DNA of 64,000 nt from Notospermus geniculatus. Taxonomy: Eukaryota; Nemertea; Pilidiophora; Heteronemertea; Lineidae. A program made the position numbers and the translations under genes. Numbering within the stretch: the stretch's first letter is position 1; every line of letters begins with the position of its first letter. Location: contig NMRB01001330.1 in the NCBI GenBank assembly GCA_002633025.1, forward strand, positions 124,910 through 188,909. Direction: 5' to 3'. Positions 11,321 through 23,283 of the stretch are shown piece after piece. Under the pieces are notes generated by a model, which made no database searches, was not told the origin of the DNA, and saw only the letters and a program-made list of their open reading frames with translations.

Positions 11321-11514
11321 GCAATACCCGTTCAGTGGAAAAAAAAGAAATAGATGAGAATGTGTTGACGCCCGCAAGTCGACTTGTCTGTACATTGGCA
11401 CCATGTAGAAACATTACAACCGAAGGTCTGACGGGTGTCACGCGAGACATGTCACGTCGTTAGGAGCACTTGGGGACGTATAATGACGTCATTTTATCAC
11501 ATGACGCAGGCATG

Positions 11515-11625
11515 CAAACGGCCCTAAAATTCCTAAAACTCCTAATTTTTTTGTGCCTTCCTAAAATTCCCTAAAATTTCAGCCTTTTTGGTCAATTTTC
11601 CTAAAATATCCTAATTTTTCTTTCG
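11515..11625 (+). repeat. Low-complexity CCTAAAATT repeat
   Basis: Degenerate tandem iterations of CCTAAAATT / CCTAATTTTT over about 110 bp. No ends were identified. Confidence 0.6.
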
Positions 11626-12599
11626 GGTAACATCCACGCCGCGTCGCATCCACTCTGATGATGTTAAGGCACATGGCAAGATGGCAGAGACTCTACATCT
11701 GATGTCTGAAAACAGCCATTCTGTCTTGCTGATCCATCCATATCAAAAGGTCAGGGAAAATTCACACTAGGCCTACCGAATGTGGCCTTTTGGTATGGAG
11801 CGATAACAGCTTCAGATGTGGTGTGTCACTTGCTTTGCATCTCAAAGGGTAAAAAGTAACTGGGTATACAGGCATGGGAATCTTCCGGATTGCGCCGGAT
11901 TTCCGGTTTTGGGAGGTCAAAAGTTGGGTCCCGAGATTCGTACAAAAATGCAATAAAATTTGAGGGGGTGGGGGTAAAAAAAGTGCATCTGACTCGTAGG
12001 GTCTGACTTCGTCAGCCACGCAAGAACGAGCCAGAATGCCGCGCTGCAACAGCCTTTCGGGTCTCCCTCGGCGATGATAATCATTAATTTATTCGTCCCT
12101 AACATCACAACCAACCAATGAAATAAAAGCCCGCGTAAAACTGCCGTCAATGGGTTTCCTTATTTGGTCACGCTTACTACTTCTGGTGGCATTCGGAACA
12201 CCTCGGGCTTTTCCGTCATACTTCGTGAAAGCCCGCATCGCGCCCTGACGTTGTGTTACATGCCAGATAGAAACATTGTATGCCCATATTGAAATAAAAT
12301 GTTTCTCATTTTGAGTCATTTATTCTCTTCCAACTCACGAACTAATCTGTGAAAAAGCTGCCCACTTCGTTATGTTTTTGGGACAGCCACTCTACAGGCC
12401 CATCGAAATATCAACTGCCCTANTCAGTCTTGGAGAAAATCGCAAACTATAACACACAAACAAACTTCTCTTTTAGTATGATTGTCAAGGCAAGTTGTCT
12501 AGTTTGGGATTTGCAAGCAACACACTTCGAAAAATTGCTAGAAATACAAATTACTGATTCTTTGTGATAAGAATTCATATGTTACCAGAGACTCTACAT

Positions 12600-12666
12600 G
12601 CCTGATAGCCTAGTGGCCATCACGTCCGCTCAGCAATAGGTCCCGGGTTCGAATCCAGCCTGGGCC
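12600..12666 (+). repeat. tRNA-like sequence, probable SINE head
   Basis: TAGCCTAGTGGCC (A box) and GGTTCGAATCC (B box) lie at tRNA spacing, the latter followed by AGCCTGGGCC. A MITE interrupts it at 12672. The fragment at 36655-36690 shares GGTCCCGGGTTCGAATCC. Confidence 0.55.
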
Positions 12667-12671
12667 ATAAA

Positions 12672-12892
12672 GCCCGTGTCACACTGTCCCGAAGTTAACA
12701 CCCGATGGCCATACGAATTATGGAAACTTTTGGAAATCTTACTGATAAGTACCAACCTGAAGAAGACCCCGGTTGGGATCGAAAATTCGCAAGATTCTAA
12801 AAGTTGACTTCGGGGCCATCTTCACACAAAATTCAAAATTCCATATTCGCGTGGCCATCGGGTGTCTAATTTCGGGACAGTGTGACACGGGC
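12672..12892. repeat. GCCCGTGTCACACTG-ended MITE with a CTGAAGA...GAAA core
   Basis: Inverted ends GCCCGTGTCACACTGTCCC and GGGACAGTGTGACACGGGC. Inside, 12757-12784 has CTGAAGA, a hairpin of GACCCC against GGGATC and then GAAA, the same arrangement as at 341-368 and 50728-50755. This suggests that unrelated MITEs have captured the same internal module. Confidence 0.8.
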
Positions 12893-13499
12893 ATTATGGG
12901 ATTTCATTCCCGGCTCTTCAGTCTGTCGCATGGGACAGTAAGCCGTGGTGTCTTGTACCTTGTGTCTTTGGAAGGGCAAGTAAAAGACCCCATCCAAGTG
13001 AGGAACATGAGTAGCTTGAGATGGCCTCTTCCGTACTTACCAGGACCAATAGTGATATGGCTTCGGCCCTGATGGAAAAGTCTAATACAAATACAACACT
13101 ATACATGCAACACTTGGTGCCTGCACAAGACAGTGATTTTCTGCACTGTGATCCGTTGCTGTTGTTGGTGGCCACTAATTGCACAGATTGCTTGTTCACA
13201 AAAAGAACAATGTTATTAGTGGCAAACTGCTGACCAGCTAGCAGACATCAGTTTTGTTGATTGGCTGTGTTTTCCATCTGATGGCATTAGTTTGGTATGG
13301 AATGATGTAAAAACATCTCTCATGCCTTGGTCTGGTGTTAGAGCCGTGCTGATTGGTCAAGCTGGACACACATTCGGAAGTAATGCTGGCGCAATTACAT
13401 GTAGGTCTAAGTGGAATTTACATACATACATGAATATATACTTATACTAAATTATATGAAATAGAAATCGGGTTTCTAAGGTGAAAAACATTGCTTCCT

Positions 13500-13588
13500 A
13501 CCAGAATCGAACCCACGGACCCTCGCATAAGGCATCAATCGCCAGCACTAAGGGGCAGCACGCCTTAAACCACTAGGCCAAATCCCCA
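13500..13588 (-). repeat. tRNA-Ser/Leu-like SINE head
   Basis: On the minus strand TGGCCTAGTGGTTTAAGGCG matches the class II (long variable arm) tRNA D-arm, followed 50-60 bases later by GTGGGTTCGATTC (B box). The insertion (about 13460-13890) is flanked by a repeated motif, TAGAAATCGGGTTTC..AAGGTGAAA, and is missing from copy B of the duplication, so it is a younger insertion. Confidence 0.6.
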
Positions 13589-13714
13589 TCTTCAAAAAAG
13601 ATGGTTCAATGGCCCGTGTTTAAACGAGGCGTCCATCAGTACCCTGCGAGTAGTTCAAACAATCTCCGACCCAAACAGTTTTATGTTCTGCGAGGGGTCA
13701 CAAATAAAGGAGAT

Positions 13715-13835
13715 ACAAGTAAAGAATATGAAATAGAATATAAAATATATGAAAGAATATGAAATATGAAAGAATGTGAAATATGAAAGAATATGAAATA
13801 TGAAAGAATATGAAATATGAAATAGAATATGAAGT
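13715..13835 (+). repeat. Tandem ATATGAAAGA-type array
   Basis: Degenerate repeats of GAATATGAAATATGAAA over about 120 bp between the SINE head and a second copy of its flanking motif. This is probably an expanded SINE tail. Confidence 0.75.
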
Positions 13836-14474
13836 AGAAATCGGGTTTCCAAGGTGAAAGACATGGTAATATTATAATATATTATAATATACAATTATAA
13901 TATTTTAGAACATATTTTAATTGGGGCCCGTTGAACGACCTTGCAGGGCTGATTTGGTCGTCCTGCAGTCATATTTGATCATCTCAGGCTGTAGATTTCA
14001 AATTTTTCTGGGGGAGCGCCAGACCACCGTTCCGACCAGCATGCGTTCAGTCCTGGGCAGAATCTGGGTTTTTAAAGATCAGCCCCAGCACTTTTCCTAC
14101 GAATCAACTCTGTGCTGGTTCGCCCCGATGTTTTCAGCTTCATTTACATAATTGAATGCATCAAATCGCGTCCAAATCGTCTGGTATCCCATAGCAATAA
14201 ATTGGCCAAATTTTGTTACGGCGACTGTCATTTTATGAGTGATACCATATTCCACCCTGAGGAATTCCATAACATCATTTGAAGGTAACTTTCCCTGAGG
14301 GCATTCAGTTGTAAAAAAGGTTGTTTAGATGTTGCTTCAGAATGCAGTCATGGCTGGAAGAGGCTGTTCACAGGTTGTTGTTTTGGTGGATGAGGTGATA
14401 TATTATGGGGTTTGATGGAGAGGAATTGCAAGGCCCTAACTGACGCCGAACTGGTTGATGTTATCCTGGTTATA

Positions 14475-15033
14475 CAGTACAGTTCACAATTGACATCCCT
14501 ACGGCTTCGCGTAAGTTATGCGTAACTCACGGCTTTGGTTTCGCGTAACTCACCGTGTAATTCGCGAAAATCGCATAACTCGCCTCATAAATCACTGCGT
14601 AGCTAGCGAAATTCACATAACTCACCGCGTAACCCGCCTTGTACAGAACAGGTCACAATTGACATCCCCACAGCTTCGCGTAAGTTACTCGTAAGTTACG
14701 CATAACTTACGCGTAACTCACGGCTTTGGTTTCGCGTGACTCACCGCGTAACTCGCCAAAATCGCGCAACTTGCCTCATAAATCACTGCGTAGCTAGCGA
14801 AATTCGCATACCTCGCCGAGTAACTCACCTCGTAAGTTACGCGTAACATAGCTCGTGAGTTGTCGCGTAAGTTACGAGTGACTTACGCATAACTTACGCA
14901 AATTTAGGGATGTCAGTTGTGACCTGTAGTGTAAGTTACGCGTAACATAGCTCGTGAGTTGTTGCGTAAGTTTCGAGTGACTTTGTACGCGTAATTTACG
15001 CGAATTTAGGGTTGTCAGTTGTGACCAGTACTG
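14475..15033. repeat. Composite TA-flanked MITE of CGTAA/TTACG words
   Basis: The outer ends CAGTACAGTTCACAATTGAC and GTCAGTTGTGACCAGTACTG are flanked by TA. A second full set of ends lies inside (about 14643-14930), so one copy sits within another. The interior is little but CGTAAGTTACG and GTAACTCAC words, well over twenty in total. Single copies are at 19351-19649 and 23284-23573. The terminal CAG...CTG and TA target fit the Tc1/mariner/pogo group. Confidence 0.85.
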
Positions 15034-15597
15034 TAACACTCAATGTCGTCCCACAAAACTATACCCTGGGTATAGGTCGATCTACAAAAGTATACCGAGG
15101 ATTGGATACAGCACCTGAAGACGAGGTTGTTCTCACAAATGTCACATGAGCCATTCACTCCTGGGATCTCTACTAGAAACTGCCTGTCAGATACACCCGG
15201 TTGCGCAGATTCGAAAATCTGCGAATATCGGAGACGACTTTACTTACACTGTCCATAATACAAGTCCCATGGACCTCTTGTTTTAGGAGAAAAGTCGTAA
15301 TCCGAGTCGGAACATGGTTTACTACTTAACCTAAACCTAATCTTTTGGTTGTTGTTGAGGATGGGGATACTCGGTCAATCATCGATCATGACAATCTTGA
15401 TGGATGAGAAGGAATCTTCAAAGAGAATAGCTGGGATGCTGGGAATGCTGTTACTCTTGTTTTAAATGAACACTCTTCCTTCCATAAAGGAGTAAGAAAT
15501 AAAAGTGGAAAATAAGAAGTGCGAAATTTTGGCATTTCGGGGAAATTTGTCAAATTGGGGTGAATTTTTTCCCATATTGAAGAATATTGGATTGCAA

Positions 15598-16673
15598 CCA
15601 AAATCGATAGGGAACTTCCCCCAATCCTCCCTATTACAACATACAAATATGAGGTACATTAGTCTGGTTCCCTGACCTGCTGTATGGTGGCGGGTCAGGT
15701 AAACGCCGCTGTCAATACTGATCTAAGAATAGAATATTAGTCATGTGCTGACTATTATGGGATATCGGGATACGGTAAAAAACAAGTTGTACATCGTGTG
15801 TGAAAACTGTCAAAATGCCGGGTGTTCTGTATGTTTTCGGTGTACCAGTATCAGCTCTGCCTCTGCATCATCCTGTACAGGTATCGCAAGAGAAATAATC
15901 CCGAAGTTTTAGGGTCAAAAGGCTGCACAAAATCAGCTTGATGTTCAATGTAGCGAACCTCTGTATCGCACCATCAAACTGCACACAGCGCCACCTCCAG
16001 TCTTCGACCTAGTGACACTGCCATCAGTTCCCTACTTTCTCGGCGGAGCGATCGTAGTTCCAATACATGCCAAGTGGAATTGAAGAATTTCATGGGCACG
16101 TATACGAAACGTTTTTTCGTCGACCTAATTATCTGATTGGTCAACAGAAGCACGTGACAGCTGATAAGCACATGGTCTTGTTTACATTCTGCCAATGCAG
16201 TGTCCTGATTGGTTGAGCAAACCAAGAACCTGTTGAGTAATTGTCCCCCGGAGCCCTCGGAGGGGGACTTGAAAATACCGGCCGTCCGTGCGCCTCTGCC
16301 GCTCGGCGCTCGGCGCTCGCCGCTCGGTGCTCGCCGCTCGCCGCTCGCCGCTTCTAGTCCCTTCCGCTCTATAACTTAAGAACGACTAAAGATTTTGGAT
16401 TCATATTTGGTGGAGGGATGTATCATGGGCCAAAGGTGTGTCGCGTGACAGAATCGGCCAAATCTGATTCTCCACTTTGCCACCAGGGGGCCGAAAGCCA
16501 AAACACAAAAACTGCAATCACGCCTTTAATACTGAATGGAATTTCGCGAAATTTTTATGGTAGGCTCATCTAGCACGGGTGCATAACATATCATACGGGT
16601 TTTCAATTTAATTCATTTTTCAGCCCTCTAGGGGGCGCTTTGTAAAAAACACATAAGTTCCCTTCCGCTCTGT
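15598..16673. other. Spacer between the duplication copies, no gene seen
   Basis: The first 640 bp show nothing classifiable. From about 16235 it holds a repeat with GAGGGGGACTTG, a GCTCGGC/GCTCGCC simple repeat (16300-16350) and CCACCAGGGGGCC (16480-16492), distantly like the block at 3600-4045. The repeat phrase TTCCCTTCCGCTCTGTAAC ends exactly where copy B begins. Confidence 0.5.
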
Positions 16674-16674
16674 A

Positions 16675-16816
16675 ACATTGTAATGTACATGATGAACCTG
16701 AATCTGTGGTAATGACCTGCGATGGAAACTAAATCATAGGATTCGCATTCCAACTTGACGTATTGTGCTGTCGTTTTCTCCAGCATCGTGAGATGGTCAG
16801 AAGTTAAGTTTGGCAT
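16675..16816 (-). pseudogene. 5'-only fragment of the GPCR gene
   Basis: Codons 1-47 of the receptor at 4030-5118 are present, with only four amino-acid differences (positions 6, 8, 33 and 42). Homology then stops at the duplication boundary just before TM1. The frame runs on for 16 unrelated residues and a stop. Upstream it is open for a further 16 codons because the stop seen in copy A's 5' flank is absent. No membrane segment remains, so it cannot be a receptor. Confidence 0.85.
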
Positions 16817-16988
16817 TCTACGTTGTACTTTCCTGACAGGATGCTCGGCTAACGAATTTAGCAACGATACGTGACCCGTTCTGTGTCAAATAAGAATTCT
16901 TCCACTTGGCTTACTGAGTGATGTTCCTTGTACGTTGTGCCTGTGTTACTGTAACTAAAATGATCCAGTCAGTACCAGTGTTGGTGCT

Positions 16989-17302
16989 AAGCCTAGATCG
17001 CACTTGCGACTGGAAGCAACTGATCTGATCTGATCAGTCGCAGGTGATGTACGCTCTCAGTCGCACTGCGTACATCGCAGTGACTGGACGAAACTGAGGA
17101 GAACTAGTCGCTAGAAAAGTGAGCATGTGCAACTGGTGGCGACTGGCAAAATCTCAGTTCCAGCAAGTCGCAACGGTGCGTAGATCGACCATTTCTGGCG
17201 ACTGATCAGTCGCCTCCAGTTCCAGCTAGATCCTCCCAGTTGTCAGTTAGCTCAGTGGCGACTCGCTGTCTCTAGTTGCAAGTGTGATCTACGCTAGGCT
17301 TT
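16989..17302. repeat. AAGCCTAG-ended MITE, copy B
   Basis: Duplicate of 5315-5629 with an added CTGATC unit near 17020 (CTGATCTGATCTGATCAG against two units in copy A), showing that the internal words expand by short tandem slips. Confidence 0.8.
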
Positions 17303-17666
17303 ACTATTTTAAACTTCTTGGTTCACTTCATCCTATCTCGGTGCTGTATTGTCACGATTGTGGTATGTTGATCAGAAACCCTCGATGGTTGCTCCAAGAT
17401 CATTACTGTAATAGTGTCGATTATTATTGCACTAAATACAACTAATTTTTTTTCGCAGTCAGAATTGATGTTGCAATATTTGTGTGCCATCCCCCCCCCC
17501 AAAAAAATACACATCATCGAATAACACAATGAACATTGGCCTGAAGCGGATGTTGATTTCGAAATTTTGTTCAGTACCCTGAAGGGCCATTAGAGGCAGC
17601 TCACGATAGGCATTTATGATATAGCTAGTGTACGAAATAGATGGACCTACATGTAACTGTGAAATA

Positions 17667-18039
17667 AGCTATGGTTTAGACCTGTTGAAAATACCCGTGT
17701 TTTTCCAGACCCCTGTCAAACCCGTGTGTACCAAAATCCCGGCGAGAGGTCACACCACTACATTGTAGTTATGTAGCCCGACGACAGTTGCGCTGCATGC
17801 ACTGACTCTTCGGCTATTTCTGTATTGGCCCACATTGTTGGAGGTGCGAAAATGACGTTACATAATGGCTGCACCATCTCCATGCAAAGAACTAACGAAA
17901 ACACGGAGATTTTGAAAAGCATGGTGAGTTTGCCGTGTCCCAAAAACCCGTGTTTTTCAGACAAAGGTCTCTTGAAGCCCGGCAATTCATAGGTGTGACC
18001 GCAAAAAACCCGGGGATTTTATGTAGTGTAACCACGGCT
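17667..18039. repeat. GGTTTACACCTG-ended MITE, copy 2
   Basis: Duplicate of 5980-6344; ends AGCTATGGTTTAGACCTG and GTGTAACCACGGCT. It retains the internal CCCGTGTTTTTCCAGACCC better than copy A. Confidence 0.75.
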
Positions 18040-18054
18040 ATACACTGACTGACT

Positions 18055-18545
18055 CCTCATTTTTCCACCAGGTGGTGAAGTGTGAAAAACATATTTATGG
18101 TCATTACTCCTAAAGTACTTGTGATAAAGCGACAACATTTTCTGTGGTGTTTATTTGTAACCACTTCATAAAACCTCATTTGGCTTTTGACCTTGACCTA
18201 CTTTCAAGGTCACAGGGGCCAATTTTCCTAAAACAACAAGAAACATGGCAAAAACACGTCTCTGGGCATTATTCGCTAACTATTATTATTTTGTGATGAA
18301 GAGACAAAATTGCGAGTGGTGGTGTATGTGTAAAGTGTAGGATAAAGCAATTCATGCCCCTGTACAAGTCTAGCCTCCAGTCTACACCCCCATGCAATGT
18401 TGGCCATTATACACTCAGGGGCTAGAATTGCACCGGGGCTATAGAATTGTACCACTTCCCTGACTACTTCGTAACGTGTCACATGAGTTTTGACCTTGAC
18501 CTACTTTTCAAGGTCGGCAGTCAACTTTACAAAGACAGTGTTCTG
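18055..18545. repeat. Dispersed TTGACCTTGACCTAC repeat, copy 3
   Basis: Duplication partner of 6400-6945, containing CCACCAGGTGGTG (18065), two TTTTGACCTTGACCTAC motifs and the interposed GTACAAGTCTAGCC palindrome. Confidence 0.65.
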
Positions 18546-18892
18546 ATACAACTTTGCAACTATTGCCTAAATTCATCAGAGAAACTTGAACCTGAAACTT
18601 TGGAATGTTTTGGTACCGGTACTCGACTACTATTAAATGTGCACAACACCCAATGTATTTCGATTAGCTGTGCCCAGTGGAGGTGCCTGGCGTCAGTTCG
18701 TGAAACTGAATCGCGTCATGACTCGGCGTCAACTTCGTTCGGCTCGCTGTGCATGTTTAGGTACTCGACTACTAATGTGCACCACACCCAATGTATTTCG
18801 ATCCAACTTGCCCTCTTTCCACCAGAGGGTTGATATATGAAGGACACATGAAAAATCACCATGTCCACCAGGTTACTTCCTGTCAAAAGCGG

Positions 18893-19179
18893 CAGTGTTC
18901 TCCACACCAGTTAAAAAATTGGCAGCCCGCCCCTCTTAAAAATATCGACGGTAAAATTCGCCCCTCTTAAAAATGACCCGCCCCTCTTAAAAATTCGTCC
19001 GCCCTAATATTTATGATTTAGATAGCTCAGTTATGCATCTCAGATGCACAGAAAACGCATCTCAGAGCACCTAAAATTCAAATTTCGCCCCAGACCCCCG
19101 CCAGAAGGCGCCTCATGTAGAGCATTCGCAACCGCGCCCAACGCTGCCCCTCTTAGACCAAAACCCGTGGAGAACACTG
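18893..19179. repeat. CAGTGTTCTCCAC-ended miniature element
   Basis: Ends CAGTGTTCTCCAC and GTGGAGAACACTG are inverted, flanked by AAGCGG and AAGTGG. Copy A at about 7108-7125 (GAAAGCAGGGAGATATG) is the empty site. CGCCCCTCTTAAAAAT is repeated three times in tandem at 18928-18995. Terminal CAG..CTG and a short TSD would suit a hAT-like element; class not proven. Confidence 0.8.
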
Positions 19180-19350
19180 AAGTGGGGAGATATGCGTTGG
19201 GCTCCTCATCGACATTGCTCTAGTTATCGTTAGTAAAATGAGATCACATTCTAAAGAAGCGGTTTTGTTCCAGAAATCTATAATCACATGTGCTGATAAT
19301 CAGGCGAAAGGAAGGTGGAAAAGGGCCTTAAAACAGACAATCTTCGTTTA

Positions 19351-19649
19351 CAGTACAGGTCACAATTGACATCCCTACATTCGCGTAAGTTGCACGTAAG
19401 TCACTCGTAACTTACGCAACAACTCACGAGCTACGTTACGCATAACTTACGAGGTGAGTTACGCGAATTTCGCTAGCTATGCAATGAGTTACACAGTGAG
19501 TTACAAGGCGAGTTCCAGGTGAGTTACGCGATTTTGGCGAGTTACACGGTGAGTTACGCGAAACCAAAGCCGTGAGTCACGCGTAAGTTACTCGTAACTT
19601 ACCAGTAACTTACGCGAAGCCGTAGGGATGTCAATTGTGACCTGTTCTG
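19351..19649. repeat. TA-flanked MITE of CGTAA/TTACG words, single copy
   Basis: Ends CAGTACAGGTCACAATTGAC and GTCAATTGTGACCTGTTCTG, with TA on both sides. Same family as 14475-15033 and 23284-23573. It is private to copy B at this site. Confidence 0.85.
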
Positions 19650-20345
19650 TATAAGCGCATGTGCTTCCCCTCACAAAATATGGTATAATGCACAACATTC
19701 TCACGGGGTGGACTATTATCTTATTTATCTGCACTCAATCAAAATGGTCTCATGTCTCAGCTATATCTTCAAATGAATGGATGATTGACAGATGAGTAAC
19801 GTCTGCCTAACGAGGCGTCTTTCCTTTGTCTCTCTAAGATTCACCTTCCTTTTGACACACGTTCTGCAATTCATTGATGGATTGTTCAGTCTTTTAAGTC
19901 CAATGTTCTTGTCCATACCATAGGTCAGTGGAGCTAGTCAAATAGCTATTCATTGGCAGCTGTGTTCTCATTCATGCTAAAAAATAGCATACGTTAGTAG
20001 TCTGAAAATATGCCTCTATTATTTTCCTGTAAGCATATTTTTTATGCCAGTATTCATAGCAGAAGCACATACATGTGTATGTGTCATAAATCTCTAGCCA
20101 TGCACATTTGAAAATCACGCTGGGCTGTGGTTCACCCTAGGCAGGAGGGTGCACCGTGAACCCAGCAAGCGTGGTTGGGTCCTTCGATATCATTCAGGCT
20201 TCCCACAAAGTTCTCAGTCTCCCACCCTCTGGGAAGGCTCATATCATGTTTATGGGAGCACATCTACATTTAGGGAGTGAAAATATGCCTTAGTTAATGT
20301 GAGATCCGCACATTTTGTGTGCTCAGAAACAAAAAATGAGTGCAA

Positions 20346-20791
20346 TGGGGTACCGGCAAACAAAAGGAGGCGCTGATCATCAACTCAGTTAAAACGCAGG
20401 TGCGCATGCCTTTGCGATTGTTGAACGTCATCAGCCGTCGTGCGTCATTCTGACGTTACAAAAACGGCGTCATTCACAACCCATGACGTCGACCATTCGC
20501 CTGTCGTTTACTCTAAAATGGTCAACTTTATCGATTAAATTCATCATGTTCCCGCAGAGATTTTTGCTCAAAAGCCATAAGATATATTTTAGCACTTCTG
20601 TACTTAATGATAGAAAATTAAAATCAGAAATTGAGTGCAATGTTTTAGTTATATTTGGCCTAGAAACAGGGTGTGCTATTCAGAATTAATTGGAAAATAA
20701 CGTTAGCCTCACTTTCAACATGTTCAATGACGCAGTTATGACCGAGTTGATAGTCAGCGCCGCGTCATGGATTAGGTCTGCCGGTACCTCA
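20346..20791. repeat. GGGGTACCGGCA-ended MITE
   Basis: Ends TGGGGTACCGGCA and TGCCGGTACCTCA are inverted, with subterminal GGCGCTGATCATCAACTC and its near complement. Copy A reads GAGTGCGGTTTGACG across the same point (about 9651-9665), an empty site. The interior (20470-20700) is AT-rich with no recognisable gene. Confidence 0.7.
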
Positions 20792-21342
20792 TTTGACGTA
20801 TATTAGGCTCTCCAGGGGGCGTTTTGCATGAAATGAAATATGCCAATATCTCAGCCCCTATGATAAATACATGTATGTAGACAAAATGTGATGGGATAGA
20901 TAGGTTGATATTTTCTACATCAGTTCAAAGGGAAAATAATGTTAGATCTGTCCACCAGGGGGCAGTATTTAACAAAATATAAAACAGGGGTATTTGAATT
21001 TCCTGCACTTGAAGTGACTCTGTGTATAAAGTGCAGTAATTAACATGGATTGGTCAGCAGGTGGTGAGAAAACTGTTCCTGCTGCATCAGGATGTGAATG
21101 TGTGAGCTTTTGACAAGTTAGTCAATGATGAGAGAGGCTTTTTCCTCACTCAGTCATCACGATGGACATCAAAAAGTCATGACACACGGCCCTTTTTTAC
21201 GGTGAGGGGAAATCGTCGTGTCTTTAGCCAGCAACAAGACATGACCAGTTCTTTATGGAAGCCATAAAAAACTGTTGATCGTACGGAGGTTGCTGAATGC
21301 AGCTGCAAGCAGAGGAGAAACCTTCTTGTTAGCAAGAGTAGT

Positions 21343-21763
21343 GAGGTTCCGTTGCCACGAATTCCGAATCACGAAACGGTTTCAGGGCTGCGTGACGTTA
21401 CGTCATGATGCCATTTCTTCGTCTAAAATCCGTGGTGGTCCGACCTTCGGCCTTGTGAACGATGTGACAACCTCTACTTAACACCACGTTATTGCTTTAC
21501 ACTGACATTTTAAGCATCTATTTCACCACTAAAGTGTGTCACGTATATCCAGTTGTCACCTCTATTCTCAGAAAAGCCCAAGAAAACATTTCTTTTAAAT
21601 GAAAATTATCAATTCGTAATTCGTATGACCTACGAAGATTTATAGCCATCCTCGTCAAGACGAAACGATCTACATGACGTCACGAAAGAGATGTGACGTC
21701 AAAGTGATGACGTCATAGACGAAGCATATTCGTAATTTGGAGACGACGTGGATCCTCCCTATT
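21343..21763. repeat. GGAACCTCC-ended miniature transposon, copy 3
   Basis: Segmental-duplication partner of 10150-10574, slightly better preserved at the left end (GAGGTTCCGTTGCCACG). Confidence 0.7.
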
Positions 21764-22240
21764 TGCTGAGATTTGGAGAATCAAAACTGTTTGATGAATG
21801 AGGAACCCGCGTCGTGCCGTTTATCCTGACCTGTCGGCCAATTGTGCCATGGCTTCGGCCCTGATGGAAAAATCAAATACAAATATTAATACAACACTAC
21901 ATGTACATGCAACACTTGGTGCCTGTTCACAAGACGATGATTTTCTGCACTGTGGTATTCTTGCTCTTGTTGGTGGCCACTAATTGCACAGGATTTCTTG
22001 TTCGCAAAAAGAACAATGTTATTAGTGACAAACTCTGACCAGCTAGCGGACATCAGTTTTGTTGATTGGCTGTGTTTTCCATCTGATGACATTAGTTTGG
22101 TATGGAATGATGTAAAAACATCTCTCATGCCTTGGTCTGGTGTTAGAGCCGTGCTGATTGGTCAAGCTGGACACGCATTCGGAAGTAATGCTGCCGCAAT
22201 TAGTCTAAGTGGAATTTACATACATACATGTGTACATGTA

Positions 22241-22680
22241 CAGCTCACCCTCGCTATAACATACTCACTGGGATCCATGGCAAAAGTACGTTATAACGAG
22301 GGGTACGTAATAGCGAGGGAGCTCTGTTCCCAGCATGTTACGGGACAAAACGCACTGTCATGCAACAGGGGATTTCCTTGCAGAACCAGACACTGATTTC
22401 ATGGGCTTTATCATTGCTAAAAAGGGTATTTTATGTATTAGGAAGTGTAAAAACTGATTGAGTTTAGAATATCAAGTAAACTGAGTAACATACCATCGTT
22501 GTTTACACCCTTTTGCCATATGTAGAGCACATTTGACCAGCAGATCTAGCTAAAGTTGATCGTCGGGCTGGGGCTTTTCTTGGAATTTGCTGATTTTTCA
22601 AAAAAATGGGGATCCATTGGAAAAGTACGTTATAACCAGGAGTACGTTATGGTGAGGTATGTTATAGCGAGGGTGAGCTG
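22241..22680. repeat. TA-flanked pogo/Tigger-like MITE
   Basis: CAGCTCACCCTCGCTATAAC begins the element and GTTATAGCGAGGGTGAGCTG ends it, a 20-bp inverted repeat with TA on both sides (22239-22240 and 22681-22682). The CAG...CTCGCTAT layout is that of pogo/Tigger-class elements. Subterminal TACGTTATAACGAGG words recur. It is absent from copy A. Confidence 0.85.
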
Positions 22681-23283
22681 TACATATACTAAATTATAAT
22701 ATTTTAGAACATATTTTAATTGGGGTTGGCAATTTTGTATGGGAGCCCGTTGAACAACCTTGCACGGCTGATTTGGTCATATTATTTGATCATCTCAGGC
22801 TGATTTCAAATTTTTCTGGGGGAGCACCAGACCACCGTTCCGACCGGCACTCGTTCAGTCCTGGGCTGAATCCGGGTTTTTAAAAGATCAGCCCCAGCAC
22901 TTTTCCTACGAATCAACTCTGTGCTGGTTCGCCCCGATGTTTTCAGCTTCATTTACATAATTGAATGCATCAAATCGCGTCCAAATCGTCTGGTATCCCA
23001 TAGCAATAAATTGGCCAAATTTTGTTACGGCGACTGTCATTTTATGAGTGATACCATATTCCACCCTGAGGAATTCCATAACATCATTTGAAGGTAACTT
23101 TCCCTGAGGGCATTCAGTTGTAAAAAAAGGTTGTTTAGATGTTGCTTCAGAATGCAGTCATGGCTGGAAGAGGCTGTTCACAGGTTGTTGTTTTGGTGGA
23201 TGAGGTGATATATTATGGGGTTTGATGGAGAGGAATCGCGAGGCCCTAACTGACGCCGAACTGGTTGATGTTATCCTGGGTAG

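Larger units (their letters stand above)
10655..13046. other. 2.4-kb block present only in duplication copy A
   Basis: Copy B joins GTCGGCC directly to ATGGCTTCGGCCCTGATGG (about 21835-21850). In copy A the same flanks lie 2.4 kb apart. The right flank in copy A (12940-13100) is one continuous repeat that also exists intact at about 50805-50920, so copy A is the original arrangement and copy B carries a deletion. The block holds two MITEs, a tRNA-like sequence and no recognisable gene. Confidence 0.65.
4977..15597. repeat. Segmental duplication, copy A
   Basis: Collinear with 16674-24122, in the same order and orientation. Anchors: 5'-coding GPCR (4977/16674), MITE (5315/16989), MITE (5980/17667), TTGACC repeat (6400/18055), a shared 9256-9520/19684-19965 block, 10150/21343, 13060/21850 and 13920/22745, ending near 15597/24122. 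Copy A has private insertions (7296-7530, 7565-9226, the SINE at about 13460-13890) and retains 10655-13046, which copy B lacks. Confidence 0.9.

Noticed and set aside
11029-11463. Several 63-164-codon frames on both strands
   Set aside because: They translate the iterated GTACGTCCGCC/TATACGC words of a MITE; tyrosine-rich and repetitive in every frame.
14475-15033. CRISPR-like or minisatellite array
   Set aside because: The repeated CGTAA words occur in both orientations with irregular spacing inside TA-flanked inverted ends, so it is a MITE in a eukaryotic genome.
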